A stretch of 64,000 bases of DNA, from assembly GCA_030583905.1 (NCBI GenBank), contig CP129481.1, positions 2,108,001 to 2,172,000 of the forward strand, given 5' to 3'. A model generated the notes under the pieces. The model worked only from the letters and a program-made list of their open reading frames with translations, had not been told where the DNA came from and ran no database searches. Position 1 is the first letter of the stretch; each line of letters starts with the position of its first letter. Source of the DNA: Anaerolineales bacterium (lineage in GTDB: Bacteria > Chloroflexota > Anaerolineae > Anaerolineales > Villigracilaceae). Below are positions 43,108 through 50,319 of this stretch, one piece after another. Position numbers and translations under genes: made by a program.

Positions 43108-43220
43108 AAAAATAAAAACGGCTCACCAGGTCGGGAGCCGTTTTGGCGCGATTAAGCGAACCTAGCCAGACCTGGAGGCGTTGCGCATTCTAGGGGACGG
43201 GTTCGGGTTCATTAACATAG
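43108..43220 (-). ncRNA. Candidate small RNA or attenuated mazG leader
   Basis: A good minus-strand promoter (43226-43254) predicts a start near 43220. About 110 bases later an intrinsic terminator stops at 43108, before mazG. The segment has pairing potential (CGAA...CCUAG with CUAGGUUCG; CCAGGUC with GACCUGG) and no reading frame. It is either a free-standing small RNA or a leader that attenuates mazG. No known RNA family was recognised; it lacks the SRP GGAAGCAGCC loop. Confidence 0.45.
43115..43144 (-). terminator. Intrinsic terminator between cca and mazG
   Basis: AAAACGGCTC pairs with GAGCCGTTTT around a 10-base loop. On the minus strand it is followed by TATTTTTC. It sits in the leader of mazG, not after a gene. 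Confidence 0.75.
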
Positions 43221-43241
43221 GCTGAATTATAAGGGTAAAAT
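43212..43241 (+). promoter_or_regulatory. Promoter of cca, predicted leaderless
   Basis: TTAACA and TAAAAT are 18 bases apart; the start would fall at ~43248, one base from the ATG at 43249. No ribosome site precedes the ATG. Confidence 0.5.
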
Positions 43242-43254
43242 TGATTTTATGCAA
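43226..43254 (-). promoter_or_regulatory. Minus-strand promoter for the mazG leader/small RNA
   Basis: On the minus strand TTGCAT and TATAAT are exactly 17 bases apart. It overlaps the divergent cca promoter, so the two may compete. Confidence 0.6.
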
Positions 43255-44502
43255 AAGGATGACGTGCTCCGCCTCCTGCGTGACCCGAACCTGATTCCGT
43301 CCGAAAAGCAGACTCTCCTCTCGGACATTGCCGCCCAAGCTGCCTCATTGGGCTTTCCCTGTTACGTCGTCGGCGGCTTCGTCCGTGACCTGCTGCTTCG
43401 CCGTCCGGTCAAAGACCTCGATGTCATCGTTGAAGGGAATGCCATCAAACTTGGCAGGTCTCTCGTCAAAAAAAATGGCGGCAAACTCACCCCGCACGAC
43501 GCGTTCCACACCGCCATCTGGCATCTACCTGAAACCTGGAACCTGATACCTGACACCTTAGATCTCATCACTGCCCGCAAAGAGACCTACGAAAAGCCCG
43601 GCGCATTGCCGACTGTCACTCTCTCCACCATCGAAGACGACCTGCGCCGCCGCGACTTCACCATCAATGCCATGGCAATCCGTCTGGACGGTGACCACTT
43701 TGGCGAATTTCTCGATCCGCTGAATGGGCAAAAAGACTTGGTGCAGGGGATGATCCGTGTCCTGCATCCACGCTCCTTTGTGGATGACCCAACCCGTATC
43801 CTGCGCGCCGTTCGCTATGAAGGGCGCTATTCCTTTAACATGGACACCGTCACGTCGGGCTTGGTCAATGCGGAGGCGCTTCGTGTCCTTACGAGCCTCA
43901 GCGGGGAACGCATCCGCCATGAATTTGACCTCATTCTTGAAGAAGATAACGCCCCTCAAATTCTTTTGCGCGTAGTCAATTTGGGATTATTAAAGGCAAT
44001 CCATCCCGCACTGCCGCCCTTCAACCCACACTACGCCGACTTCCTCGATATGGACGTCAACCTCGACATCCCCGCAGACCGGCAAACGATGGGCTACATG
44101 CTCTGGCTGATGGACGAATCCGAGCAGGATGTCATCTCCATCTCGCGGCGGTTGGATTTCACCACCGAATTGACCCACGCGGTGTGGGGCGCGGCGCAAT
44201 TGAAATGGAGCCTGCCTTTCCTCAAGGATTCAAAACCCAGCGTGTGGACCTATGCGCTCGAAAAACTGCCCCCGCTTTCCGTCTATGCCGTCTATCTCGT
44301 CTCGCGCGAGAATGCGCTCTTAAGTTACCTTTCCATGTGGCGGCACATCAAACCGCACACCACCGGTGATGACCTGATCGCCCGCGGACTTGAGCCGGGT
44401 CCCAAATTTGGCGAGATCCTCACCAAGCTCCGCGCCGCATGGTTGGATGGGGAGGTGACGAACAAGGACGAGGAAGATAAATATTTGGAATCCGTTTTGT
44501 AG
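43249..44502 (+). CDS. cca: CCA tRNA nucleotidyltransferase / poly(A) polymerase family
   Basis: The protein has 417 residues. The nucleotidyltransferase motif is CYVVGGFVRDLLL...KDLDVIVEG, followed by ARKETYEKPGALPTV and DDLRRRDFTINAMAI, then the RNA/nucleotide-recognition block DDPTRILRAVRYEGRY. It adds or repairs the 3' CCA of tRNAs. There is no ribosome site; the promoter suggests a leaderless message. A run of ACCTGA-type repeats (43525-43557) is translated as part of LPETWNLIPDTLDL, apparently lengthening a loop of the palm domain. Confidence 0.9.
   Translation: MQKDDVLRLLRDPNLIPSEKQTLLSDIAAQAASLGFPCYVVGGFVRDLLLRRPVKDLDVIVEGNAIKLGRSLVKKNGGKLTPHDAFHTAIWHLPETWNLIPDTLDLITARKETYEKPGALPTVTLSTIEDDLRRRDFTINAMAIRLDGDHFGEFLDPLNGQKDLVQGMIRVLHPRSFVDDPTRILRAVRYEGRYSFNMDTVTSGLVNAEALRVLTSLSGERIRHEFDLILEEDNAPQILLRVVNLGLLKAIHPALPPFNPHYADFLDMDVNLDIPADRQTMGYMLWLMDESEQDVISISRRLDFTTELTHAVWGAAQLKWSLPFLKDSKPSVWTYALEKLPPLSVYAVYLVSRENALLSYLSMWRHIKPHTTGDDLIARGLEPGPKFGEILTKLRAAWLDGEVTNKDEEDKYLESVL
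43542..43556. repeat. 15-bp element inside cca shared with the 40.6 kb gap
   Basis: CCTGATACCTGACAC lies within a run of ACCTGAA/ACCTGGA/ACCTGAT/ACCTGAC units in the coding sequence. The exact inverse is at 40614-40628. Confidence 0.7.
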
Positions 44503-44613
44503 ATGGGAGAAGAGAAATTATTTCAAGTGAAAGCTTCCAATTTGGAATCCGCTTGAACATCGAGTCAGGGTCAAAGTCCGGGAAGAAGCGGGAGATTTAA
44601 TCCGTTTTTAATC

Positions 44614-44642
44614 TTGTGTCATGCGCATATCCTATATATAAT
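44614..44642 (+). promoter_or_regulatory. Promoter of the DUF2726 gene, predicted leaderless
   Basis: TTGTGT and TATAAT are 17 bases apart. The start would be at ~44649, next to the ATG at 44650. No ribosome site is present. Confidence 0.55.
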
Positions 44643-44649
44643 TGCGTCC

Positions 44650-45240
44650 ATGACATCGAAACAGGCGGATACACGTTTACCCTATCGTTTACGAGAGCCA
44701 TTCCTCACCACGACGGAATTGGCTCTTTTTCGTATGTTGACCGAAATGATGGGGGAACGCTATGTCATCTGCCCGAAGGTGGCGCTGAACGATGTCTTTT
44801 ACATCCTGCGCCCGAACGAGAACGTGCATTTCTTTAATAAGATCTTCCGCAAGCATGTGGACTTTTTGTTGTGCGACCCAAAAACGTTTGCGCCATCCTT
44901 TGGGGTGGAGATCGTCAAACCGATCGCCAAGGATGGCGGACGTGAAGCGGATAAGTTCATGGAAGAACTGTTCACCGATGCGGGACTGCCGCTTGTGCAT
45001 ATCCCGTCTGGGGAGAAGTATGAGGCAGCGGATATTATCAATTTATTCCAGCTGGCGGTGGCGAAGGTCGGCGGGGCGAATTTACTGCGCGTGGACAGTC
45101 CGTCTGATACAGTTCCGAATTGCCCGATCTGTGGGAAGATGATGGTATTGCGTATCCATCGTAACGGTTCGGACTTGGGAAAGAAATATTATGGCTGCAT
45201 GGATAGTCCGCGCTGCGCCGGTGTGGTGGCGATTGATTAG
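44650..45240 (+). CDS. DUF2726 nuclease-like domain with C-terminal topoisomerase-type zinc finger
   Basis: The protein has 196 residues from the ATG at 44650. Residues ~15-140 match DUF2726, a restriction-endonuclease-like fold (LLCDPKTFAPSFGVEIVKP, then the conserved D/E-R-DxFK-like stretch GREADKFMEELFTDAGLPL). The C-terminus is a single zinc ribbon like those of topoisomerase I (CPICGKMMVLR, YYGCMDSPRCAGVV). It is likely DNA-binding. It is monocistronic with a good promoter. Its biological role is unknown. Confidence 0.8.
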   Translation: MTSKQADTRLPYRLREPFLTTTELALFRMLTEMMGERYVICPKVALNDVFYILRPNENVHFFNKIFRKHVDFLLCDPKTFAPSFGVEIVKPIAKDGGREADKFMEELFTDAGLPLVHIPSGEKYEAADIINLFQLAVAKVGGANLLRVDSPSDTVPNCPICGKMMVLRIHRNGSDLGKKYYGCMDSPRCAGVVAID

Positions 45241-45713
45241 CTTGCCGCGGGCTGCGGTGTTTCAGGTGTGATGAACTGTTTTGCCTGAAGTAATTTGAAA
45301 ATCCCAAAAACGACCCCAACACATACGTAACCGAACACAAGACCAAACCCGCCCAGGAGTGCGCCGTATTGCAAGCCCTCCAGAAATTGGGCGGTACTGT
45401 CAGCGGGCAGATATATCACCACCGCTTCGATCACGAGCAAAGGGAACAACAGAAGCGGGGAGAGCAATCCGGCTCTGGAAAGTGCGGTTGTAGATTTGTT
45501 CCTGCTCCAAAACCCCAAGCCGATCGCAAGCAGTGTGTAGGGAACGAACCAGATAAATGCTCCCAGGGCATAGATGGCGAAGGGAAACATCAGTGCCTGC
45601 CATGTGTCTGAAGCGTCCATCAGGTTGGAGGTCATCCCGATGATGATCATGCAAATGATCCAGAGTCCGTACGGAAACAGCAGGGCAAGCCGAAAGAAGG
45701 TTTGTGTTTTCAT
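45237..45713 (-). CDS. Four-helix membrane protein of the GbsR operon
   Basis: The protein has 158 residues from the ATG at 45713, which overlaps the upstream stop (ATGA). Four hydrophobic helices are visible (LALLFPYGLWIICMIIIG, ALMFPFAIYALGAFIWFV, LLSPLLLFPLLVIEAVVIYL, LLGGFGLVFGYVCVGVVFG). No family is recognised. It is the last gene of a four-gene operon. Confidence 0.75.
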   Translation of the reverse strand: MKTQTFFRLALLFPYGLWIICMIIIGMTSNLMDASDTWQALMFPFAIYALGAFIWFVPYTLLAIGLGFWSRNKSTTALSRAGLLSPLLLFPLLVIEAVVIYLPADSTAQFLEGLQYGALLGGFGLVFGYVCVGVVFGIFKLLQAKQFITPETPQPAAS

Positions 45714-46615
45714 TTGTAATGCCTTTCCAGTTCGGAAGCATATTTCGCGCCGATGATGTTTTGGTTTTCCTTCAACCATTCCTTGAAGACGGTCTTCCCG
45801 CGGGCAGGCTCTTTGGATACCAGAAGATTAGATGACAAGCCATCCACTTCTTCGGGGGTCAGCAGCACATCTTTCAAAAAGAGGCTCAAGAATTGCGCGG
45901 CGAACAGCGCCACCCTTGGCGGGACCGAGATCGTGAGCCGCTTCACACCGATGCTTTCACCGACCATCTGCACCAATTCCTTGAAGGTATAGGAATCGGG
46001 TCCGACGGCGTCGATTACATAATTTTCCTTGCTGTACACGGCTTCCACGGCAAGTTCTGCCAAGTCTTCGACATGCACAGGCTGAATGCCGTATGATCCG
46101 TCGCCGGGGATGAGGAAGAACGGGAAGCGTCTAAGCAGAAAGGCGATATTGTTGATAAGCACATCCTGTCCGTCGCCGACCAGCACGGTGGGGCGCAGGA
46201 TCGCATACGACAAGCCCGATTCGGTCACTGCTTTTTCATTCGCCGCCTTGCCCCAATAATACGGCAGTTGCGAATCCGCGGACGGGTTGGCAATGCTGAT
46301 ATGCACGATGCGTTTCACGCCAGCTTTCACAGCCGCATTCACCAATTTTTGCGTATTCTCCACTGCGCGGGGCTGGGTGTTCTCGCCCTTGTCAAAGCGC
46401 ACCCAATAGGTATTGACCAGCACGTCCGCGCCGCGCAGGGATTCGGTCATGCCTGCTTCGTCGAAGTCCAGCGGAAAGGCTTTCACTTTTCCATCGAATG
46501 GATCGGGACGGTTCGGATGCCCGGTCAACGTGATAACTTCCTCGCCGCGCGCAAGCAAACGCTGCGCGATGTACTTGCCTGAATAACTAAATGCGCCAGT
46601 CACTGCTATTTTCAT
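45710..46615 (-). CDS. NAD(P)-binding NmrA/NDUFA9-like SDR epimerase
   Basis: The protein has 301 residues from the ATG at 46615; the frame continues upstream to 46909, but that part overlaps another gene out of frame. The Rossmann motif is IAVTGAFSYSGKYIAQRLL, followed by LVNTYWVRFDKGE, HISIANPSADSQLPYYWGKA and VHVEDLAELAVEAV. It belongs to the atypical SDR group near complex I NDUFA9 and NmrA proteins, some of which are redox sensors. ATGA overlaps link it to both neighbours. Confidence 0.87.
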   Translation of the reverse strand: MKIAVTGAFSYSGKYIAQRLLARGEEVITLTGHPNRPDPFDGKVKAFPLDFDEAGMTESLRGADVLVNTYWVRFDKGENTQPRAVENTQKLVNAAVKAGVKRIVHISIANPSADSQLPYYWGKAANEKAVTESGLSYAILRPTVLVGDGQDVLINNIAFLLRRFPFFLIPGDGSYGIQPVHVEDLAELAVEAVYSKENYVIDAVGPDSYTFKELVQMVGESIGVKRLTISVPPRVALFAAQFLSLFLKDVLLTPEEVDGLSSNLLVSKEPARGKTVFKEWLKENQNIIGAKYASELERHYK

Positions 46616-46959
46616 TGTGCCTCTTTTCTGCGCGGAGCAACCAGCGCGAAGAACGATACGATTAATCCAATTCCGACCAGCGCGAACAGAAAGCCTGTCA
46701 GGTTGCCGCTGATTCTGCGGGTGATTTCGAAGAATAACTCTTCGGTATTGTTGGCTTGGGGTTGGTACGTCAGCGCGATAAGCAGCGGCAACCCCACCAA
46801 TAAAATATTTGAGAAGACCGTCCAGAATTGAGCGCGTTCTTCCGTGCCGCACAGGTCCACAAGAATACGGTTGAGGAACGGGCGCAGATAACGAACGACC
46901 GCTCCGCAAATGACAAGTGTCAGTATTACTTCAAGTAAAAAGAAAAAGATGCTGTTCAT
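46612..46959 (-). CDS. Small three-helix membrane protein of the GbsR operon
   Basis: The protein has 115 residues. Helices are IFFFLLEVILTLVICGAVV, FSNILLVGLPLLIALTY and LTGFLFALVGIGLIVSFFAL. AAGGAGAA precedes the ATG. It starts 8 bases after the regulator gene and overlaps the SDR gene. No family is recognised. Confidence 0.75.
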   Translation of the reverse strand: MNSIFFFLLEVILTLVICGAVVRYLRPFLNRILVDLCGTEERAQFWTVFSNILLVGLPLLIALTYQPQANNTEELFFEITRRISGNLTGFLFALVGIGLIVSFFALVAPRRKEAQ

Positions 46960-46967
46960 GGTTCTCC

Positions 46968-47498
46968 TTATTTCAAAATCGATAAGATGTTTTTGACGTT
47001 TCCAATCCCAAGGCTGTCCAGTTTGATGACCGCCTTGGCGAGACTGTCGATCGCATTGAAAAAATCCTGCAACGCCTTCACGCGTTCGCGGATGAATTGA
47101 ATCTCCGCCTCGTCACCGGACACCGAGCCTGATTCCAGTTTCTCGAGCGTTTCCTTCACCGACAGGACGGCACGGTCGAATTCGCTGTTCTGCCGCTCCT
47201 TCAATATCGAGCGGATGGAGGCATAAAAATCGCTTTCCGCTTCGTAATAATCCTTGCGATCACCGAGTTTGGAGGAACGATGGACCAGTCCCATGCGTGC
47301 CAATTTTCGCACTTCGGTGCTGATCGCGCCTTTGGTGAGCCCGGTCTGTTCGGCGATCTCATCCAGCGAAAGCGGGGTGGGGGAAAGATACAGCACGGCG
47401 AAGATCGCGCCCATGCCTTTTGGAAAGCCCCAAAAGCGGCTGATCTGGCTGAGACCTTCGGTGAATTCCTGCTTGAGTTGGGTAAGTTTTATGGTCAT
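46968..47498 (-). CDS. GbsR/MarR-type transcriptional regulator
   Basis: The protein has 176 residues from the ATG at 47498. The winged-helix domain (residues ~30-95) has SLDEIAEQTGLTKGAISTEV as the recognition segment and LVHRSSKLGDRKDYYEAES as the wing, typical of GbsR. A helical C-terminus probably dimerises. It heads a four-gene operon (two membrane proteins and an SDR) and probably represses it through the palindrome at 47514-47535. Confidence 0.88.
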   Translation of the reverse strand: MTIKLTQLKQEFTEGLSQISRFWGFPKGMGAIFAVLYLSPTPLSLDEIAEQTGLTKGAISTEVRKLARMGLVHRSSKLGDRKDYYEAESDFYASIRSILKERQNSEFDRAVLSVKETLEKLESGSVSGDEAEIQFIRERVKALQDFFNAIDSLAKAVIKLDSLGIGNVKNILSILK

Positions 47499-47513
47499 TA
47501 TTAACTCTTTAGA

Positions 47514-47535
47514 ACGTTTAGTAATTACTAAACGT
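47514..47535. promoter_or_regulatory. 22-bp palindromic operator of the GbsR-type regulator
   Basis: ACGTTTAGTAA is followed directly by its exact reverse complement. It lies between the -10 box and the start codon of the regulator, overlapping the expected transcription start, a classic autorepression position. Confidence 0.8.
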
Positions 47536-47564
47536 AGTATATGATAAGTTCCCCAACTTGTCAA
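47536..47564 (-). promoter_or_regulatory. Consensus promoter of the GbsR operon
   Basis: On the minus strand TTGACA and TATACT are 17 bases apart, directly upstream of the operator palindrome. Confidence 0.8.
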
Positions 47565-47570
47565 GAACAA

Positions 47571-47597
47571 AAAAGCCGCCGAATTTCGGCGGCTTTT
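47571..47597. terminator. Terminator after the secreted protein gene at 47604
   Basis: AAAAGCCGCCGA pairs with TCGGCGGCTTTT around a 3-base loop, with T-rich sequence on both strands. It separates the 47604 gene from the GbsR promoter. Confidence 0.82.
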
Positions 47598-47603
47598 GTC
47601 TTT

Positions 47604-48140
47604 TTATGGCGGTTCGTAAAACGTCCTGAATAGTTCCGCGCCTGTTTTTCCCTGCGCTTCACTCTTGTATTGCTCGATCGGCACGCGGACGATGACCTGC
47701 TCTGTGGGAAGTTTGATAAATCGAAATTCCACAAATCCTGGCTGAGGTCCCTGTATCTCTTCAGGGGGGAGTTCTAGGATGACCGTCATGACCTGCCTGA
47801 TCCAGTCTCCGAAAGCGTCATCGTCTGCCAGATCATCCACTTCCCGGCGGACGTAGAAGTCGGTTTCCATGACGCCGAACGTGGATGTGCCGTCGGCGTA
47901 TACGCAGTCCTCCCCGAAGAGCATGGCATTTGCATTTGCCCGTTCGTCCAGCGCGCGGACGGCGGCATCCAGTTTCTCGGATAACTCCATGTCATCCTGC
48001 TGCGCCCAGACGAAGTAACAGTCTTCACTAGCGTCAGGCGTAACGGTTTCGGCAGTAGGCGCGTTGACGCTCTGCAAAGCAAGAAATCCCGCCGTTGCGG
48101 AGAGGGCGATGCCGATGAGTAAATTCCGTTTGTGCTTCAT
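47604..48140 (-). CDS. Secreted hypothetical protein with two cysteines
   Basis: The protein has 178 residues. The N-terminus is a signal peptide or anchor (KRNLLIGIALSATAGFLALQ). The mature part is acidic with two cysteines (SEDCYFVW and GEDCVYAD) that could form a disulfide, and ends in VPIEQYKSEAQGKTGAELF. No family is recognised. It is monocistronic with its own terminator. Confidence 0.7.
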   Translation of the reverse strand: MKHKRNLLIGIALSATAGFLALQSVNAPTAETVTPDASEDCYFVWAQQDDMELSEKLDAAVRALDERANANAMLFGEDCVYADGTSTFGVMETDFYVRREVDDLADDDAFGDWIRQVMTVILELPPEEIQGPQPGFVEFRFIKLPTEQVIVRVPIEQYKSEAQGKTGAELFRTFYEPP

Positions 48141-48149
48141 TTGTTTTTA

Positions 48150-48218
48150 TCCGCTTATGGAATCAGGGAGCTTGCTCCCGAAATTATGGCGGCGAGCCGC
48201 CTGACTTAAAAGCGGATT
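48150..48218. repeat. Branched inverted-repeat element
   Basis: The outer arms ATCCGCTT and AAGCGGAT enclose two hairpins, GGGAGC-TT-GCTCCC and GGCGG-CGAG-CCGCC. The element fills the gap between two minus-strand genes. It could be a mobile palindromic repeat or a structured leader. Confidence 0.5.
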
Positions 48219-48264
48219 CATTGTCAGCGTGAAAAAGCCGAAGGATGTGCAGGCAGTTCCAATG

Positions 48265-49470
48265 TCAGGATGATGCGGGCGGCTTCAGCAGATCCGCTGC
48301 GGCAGATGCCATCAACGCCACGCCGTTGACAAGCGCGCGCTCGTCAAAGTCAAATTTGGGATGATGGTGATTGTAGTTCAAATTCTTCTCGGCGTTGGCA
48401 GAGCCGATGCAGAAATAACAGCCGTCAACTTTTTCCTGCATATAGCCCATATCCTCCGCGCCCATGGTCAGGTAGGTGTTGGTTTGGATGTGCTCTTCGG
48501 GGAAGATGCCTTTCGCGGTTTCGTACACGCTCGCCGAAACCCCGCTTTCATTGATTACGGGCGCAGTGACCTGTTTGATGGTGATCTCGACTTCGCAGTT
48601 CATGGCTTGGGCAACCCCGCGCACAATTTGCTCGAAGCGTTCCAGCACGGTCTTGCGGACTTCAGGATCGAAGGTGCGGATCGTGCCATTAAGTTCAGCG
48701 GTCTGCGGGATAACGTTGAAGGCTGTACCGGCATGAATGGACGTAACGCTGATAACGGCTGGTTTGAGCGGCTCGATGTTGCGCGAGACGACGGTTTGCA
48801 GCGCGGTGACGATCTGCGCCGCGCACACGACCGGGTCGATGGTGGTCTCGGGAACGGCTCCATGCCCGCCTTTGCCTGTCAGTTTAACGATGAACAGTTC
48901 CGCCCCGGCGAAGACAGGTCCTGTGCCGACGTGGATCCAGCCGACGGGTTTGTCGTTCCACAAATGCAGTGACAAGGTCTTTTCCACGCTCGGGTTTTCG
49001 AGCACACCGTCGCGCATCATCATCAATGCGCCGCCGATTTCCTCTCCGTTGGTGCCTTCCTCCGACGGCTGGAAGCAGAATTTGATATTGCCAGCGAGAT
49101 TGTCCTTGTATTCATTCAATATCTTTGCAACGGTCAATCCGATGGCAGTATGACCGTCGTGTCCGCAGGCGTGCATGACGCCGTTGTTGATGGATGAATA
49201 TTCCGCGCCGGTATCTTCGGTGATGGGGAGCGCATCCATGTCGAACCGAAGCAGGATCGTTGGACCCGGTCTTTTTCCTTCGAGCAAGCCGACGACACCT
49301 GTTTTGCCGACGCCTTTGGTGACTTCAAGCCCGAGGGTTTCGAGTTCTTTTGCGACGATGCCGCCGGTGCGGATCTCATTGAATCCCAGCTCAGGGTGCT
49401 TGTGGAAGTCGCGCCGCATGGCTTGGGTGTAAGGGAAGAGTTCTTCGGCTTGCTTGAGGAAGTTGGGCAT
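48265..49470 (-). CDS. M20 family amidohydrolase (N-acyl-amino-acid/hippurate hydrolase type)
   Basis: The protein has 401 residues. The di-metal site is built from LRFDMDALPITEDTG, MHACGHDGHTAIG, FQPSEEGTNGEEIGGA (catalytic Glu) and the C-terminal NYNHHHPKFDFDE. The lid/dimerisation domain is residues ~180-290. Such enzymes release amino acids from N-acyl or aryl amides. CGGAG precedes the ATG. It may be co-transcribed with the PIG-L gene, which lies 65 bases upstream. Confidence 0.92.
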   Translation of the reverse strand: MPNFLKQAEELFPYTQAMRRDFHKHPELGFNEIRTGGIVAKELETLGLEVTKGVGKTGVVGLLEGKRPGPTILLRFDMDALPITEDTGAEYSSINNGVMHACGHDGHTAIGLTVAKILNEYKDNLAGNIKFCFQPSEEGTNGEEIGGALMMMRDGVLENPSVEKTLSLHLWNDKPVGWIHVGTGPVFAGAELFIVKLTGKGGHGAVPETTIDPVVCAAQIVTALQTVVSRNIEPLKPAVISVTSIHAGTAFNVIPQTAELNGTIRTFDPEVRKTVLERFEQIVRGVAQAMNCEVEITIKQVTAPVINESGVSASVYETAKGIFPEEHIQTNTYLTMGAEDMGYMQEKVDGCYFCIGSANAEKNLNYNHHHPKFDFDERALVNGVALMASAAADLLKPPASS

Positions 49471-49535
49471 GAATTTTCTCCGTTTAGAATTGAACGTTTT
49501 AATTGAGCTGTGCAGTTTCTAACCTATTACTTGGG

Positions 49536-50261
49536 CTATCCATATTTCACAACGCGGAATTTTTCCACGTAGCGCGGATTTTCGTCTGTGCTGTCTTCCG
49601 TGTGGCGTGTCTTCAGGCGTTCAGTAAGTTTTTCCACATCCTGCACCTGGGTTTTGTGTTCGAGTATGCCTTTGAGTTTGATCTCCCAGGTTTCGGTGAC
49701 GTCCACTTCGGTGTTGGGCTGGCTGGTGAGCGAGCACCAGATTTCCTTCGGCATGTGCGGTTCAAATCCCTGCGCAAGCAGTTCGGGGAAATAAGCCACA
49801 TTGCCGGCGGCTGGAAAGACGGCGTCCAGTACGACCTGTCCGCAGGCGCGGTGGTCGGGGTGGTTGATGCCATACATGGCGAACAGGTTTTGCGGATCGC
49901 AGGTGACGAGGATGTCCGGCTTGTGTTTGCGGATCTCACGGACAACGTCGCGGCGGAGATCAAGGCTTGGGATCAGGTAGCCGTCCGGCAGGTCCATGAA
50001 GTGAACCGACTGCGCGCCGATGACTTTCGCGGCATTCCGCTGTTCTTCATGTCGGATCCCGCATAGGTTTTCAGGCGTCATTTCGGGGTGGGTGGTGGGA
50101 TTGAAGCCTTTATCGCCGCAGGTGAGCAGGAGATAGGTGATGGCGTGTCCGTCGCGCGCCCATTTGGCAAGGGTTGCCCCGCAGAAGAATTCAGGGTCGT
50201 CGGGGTGCGCGAGGATGACGAGGATGTTTTTGGGAGAGTCCCAGGGTTCGGATTTGGTCAT
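49536..50261 (-). CDS. PIG-L/LmbE-type zinc deacetylase
   Basis: The protein has 241 residues. The Zn motif ILVILAHPDDPEFFCGAT and the distal GINHPDHRACGQVV are intact, with LTCGDKGFNP between them. The family removes acetyl from N-acetylglucosamine-containing small molecules, as in mycothiol or bacillithiol synthesis. No thiol-synthesis partner gene is adjacent, so the substrate is open. Confidence 0.9.
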   Translation of the reverse strand: MTKSEPWDSPKNILVILAHPDDPEFFCGATLAKWARDGHAITYLLLTCGDKGFNPTTHPEMTPENLCGIRHEEQRNAAKVIGAQSVHFMDLPDGYLIPSLDLRRDVVREIRKHKPDILVTCDPQNLFAMYGINHPDHRACGQVVLDAVFPAAGNVAYFPELLAQGFEPHMPKEIWCSLTSQPNTEVDVTETWEIKLKGILEHKTQVQDVEKLTERLKTRHTEDSTDENPRYVEKFRVVKYG

Positions 50262-50278
50262 GAGAGGCGGAGTATGAA

Positions 50279-50310
50279 ATACGGATTACGCCGTGACGCG
50301 TAATCCGTAT
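50279..50310 (-). terminator. Hairpin after ricT
   Basis: ATACGGATTACG pairs with CGTAATCCGTAT around an 8-base loop, ten bases past the ricT stop. Only a short T-run (TTTCAT) follows. Confidence 0.6.
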
Positions 50311-50319
50311 CATATGAGA

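Noticed and set aside
43108..43220. SRP 4.5S RNA or tRNA gene
   Set aside because: The SRP apical loop GGAAGCAGCC is missing, and no tRNA cloverleaf with T-loop GTTCGAATC-type sequence can be drawn.
45710..46909. 399-residue version of the SDR protein
   Set aside because: The first ~98 residues are out-of-frame read-through of the neighbouring membrane-protein gene; the Rossmann start and ATGA overlap fix the ATG at 46615.
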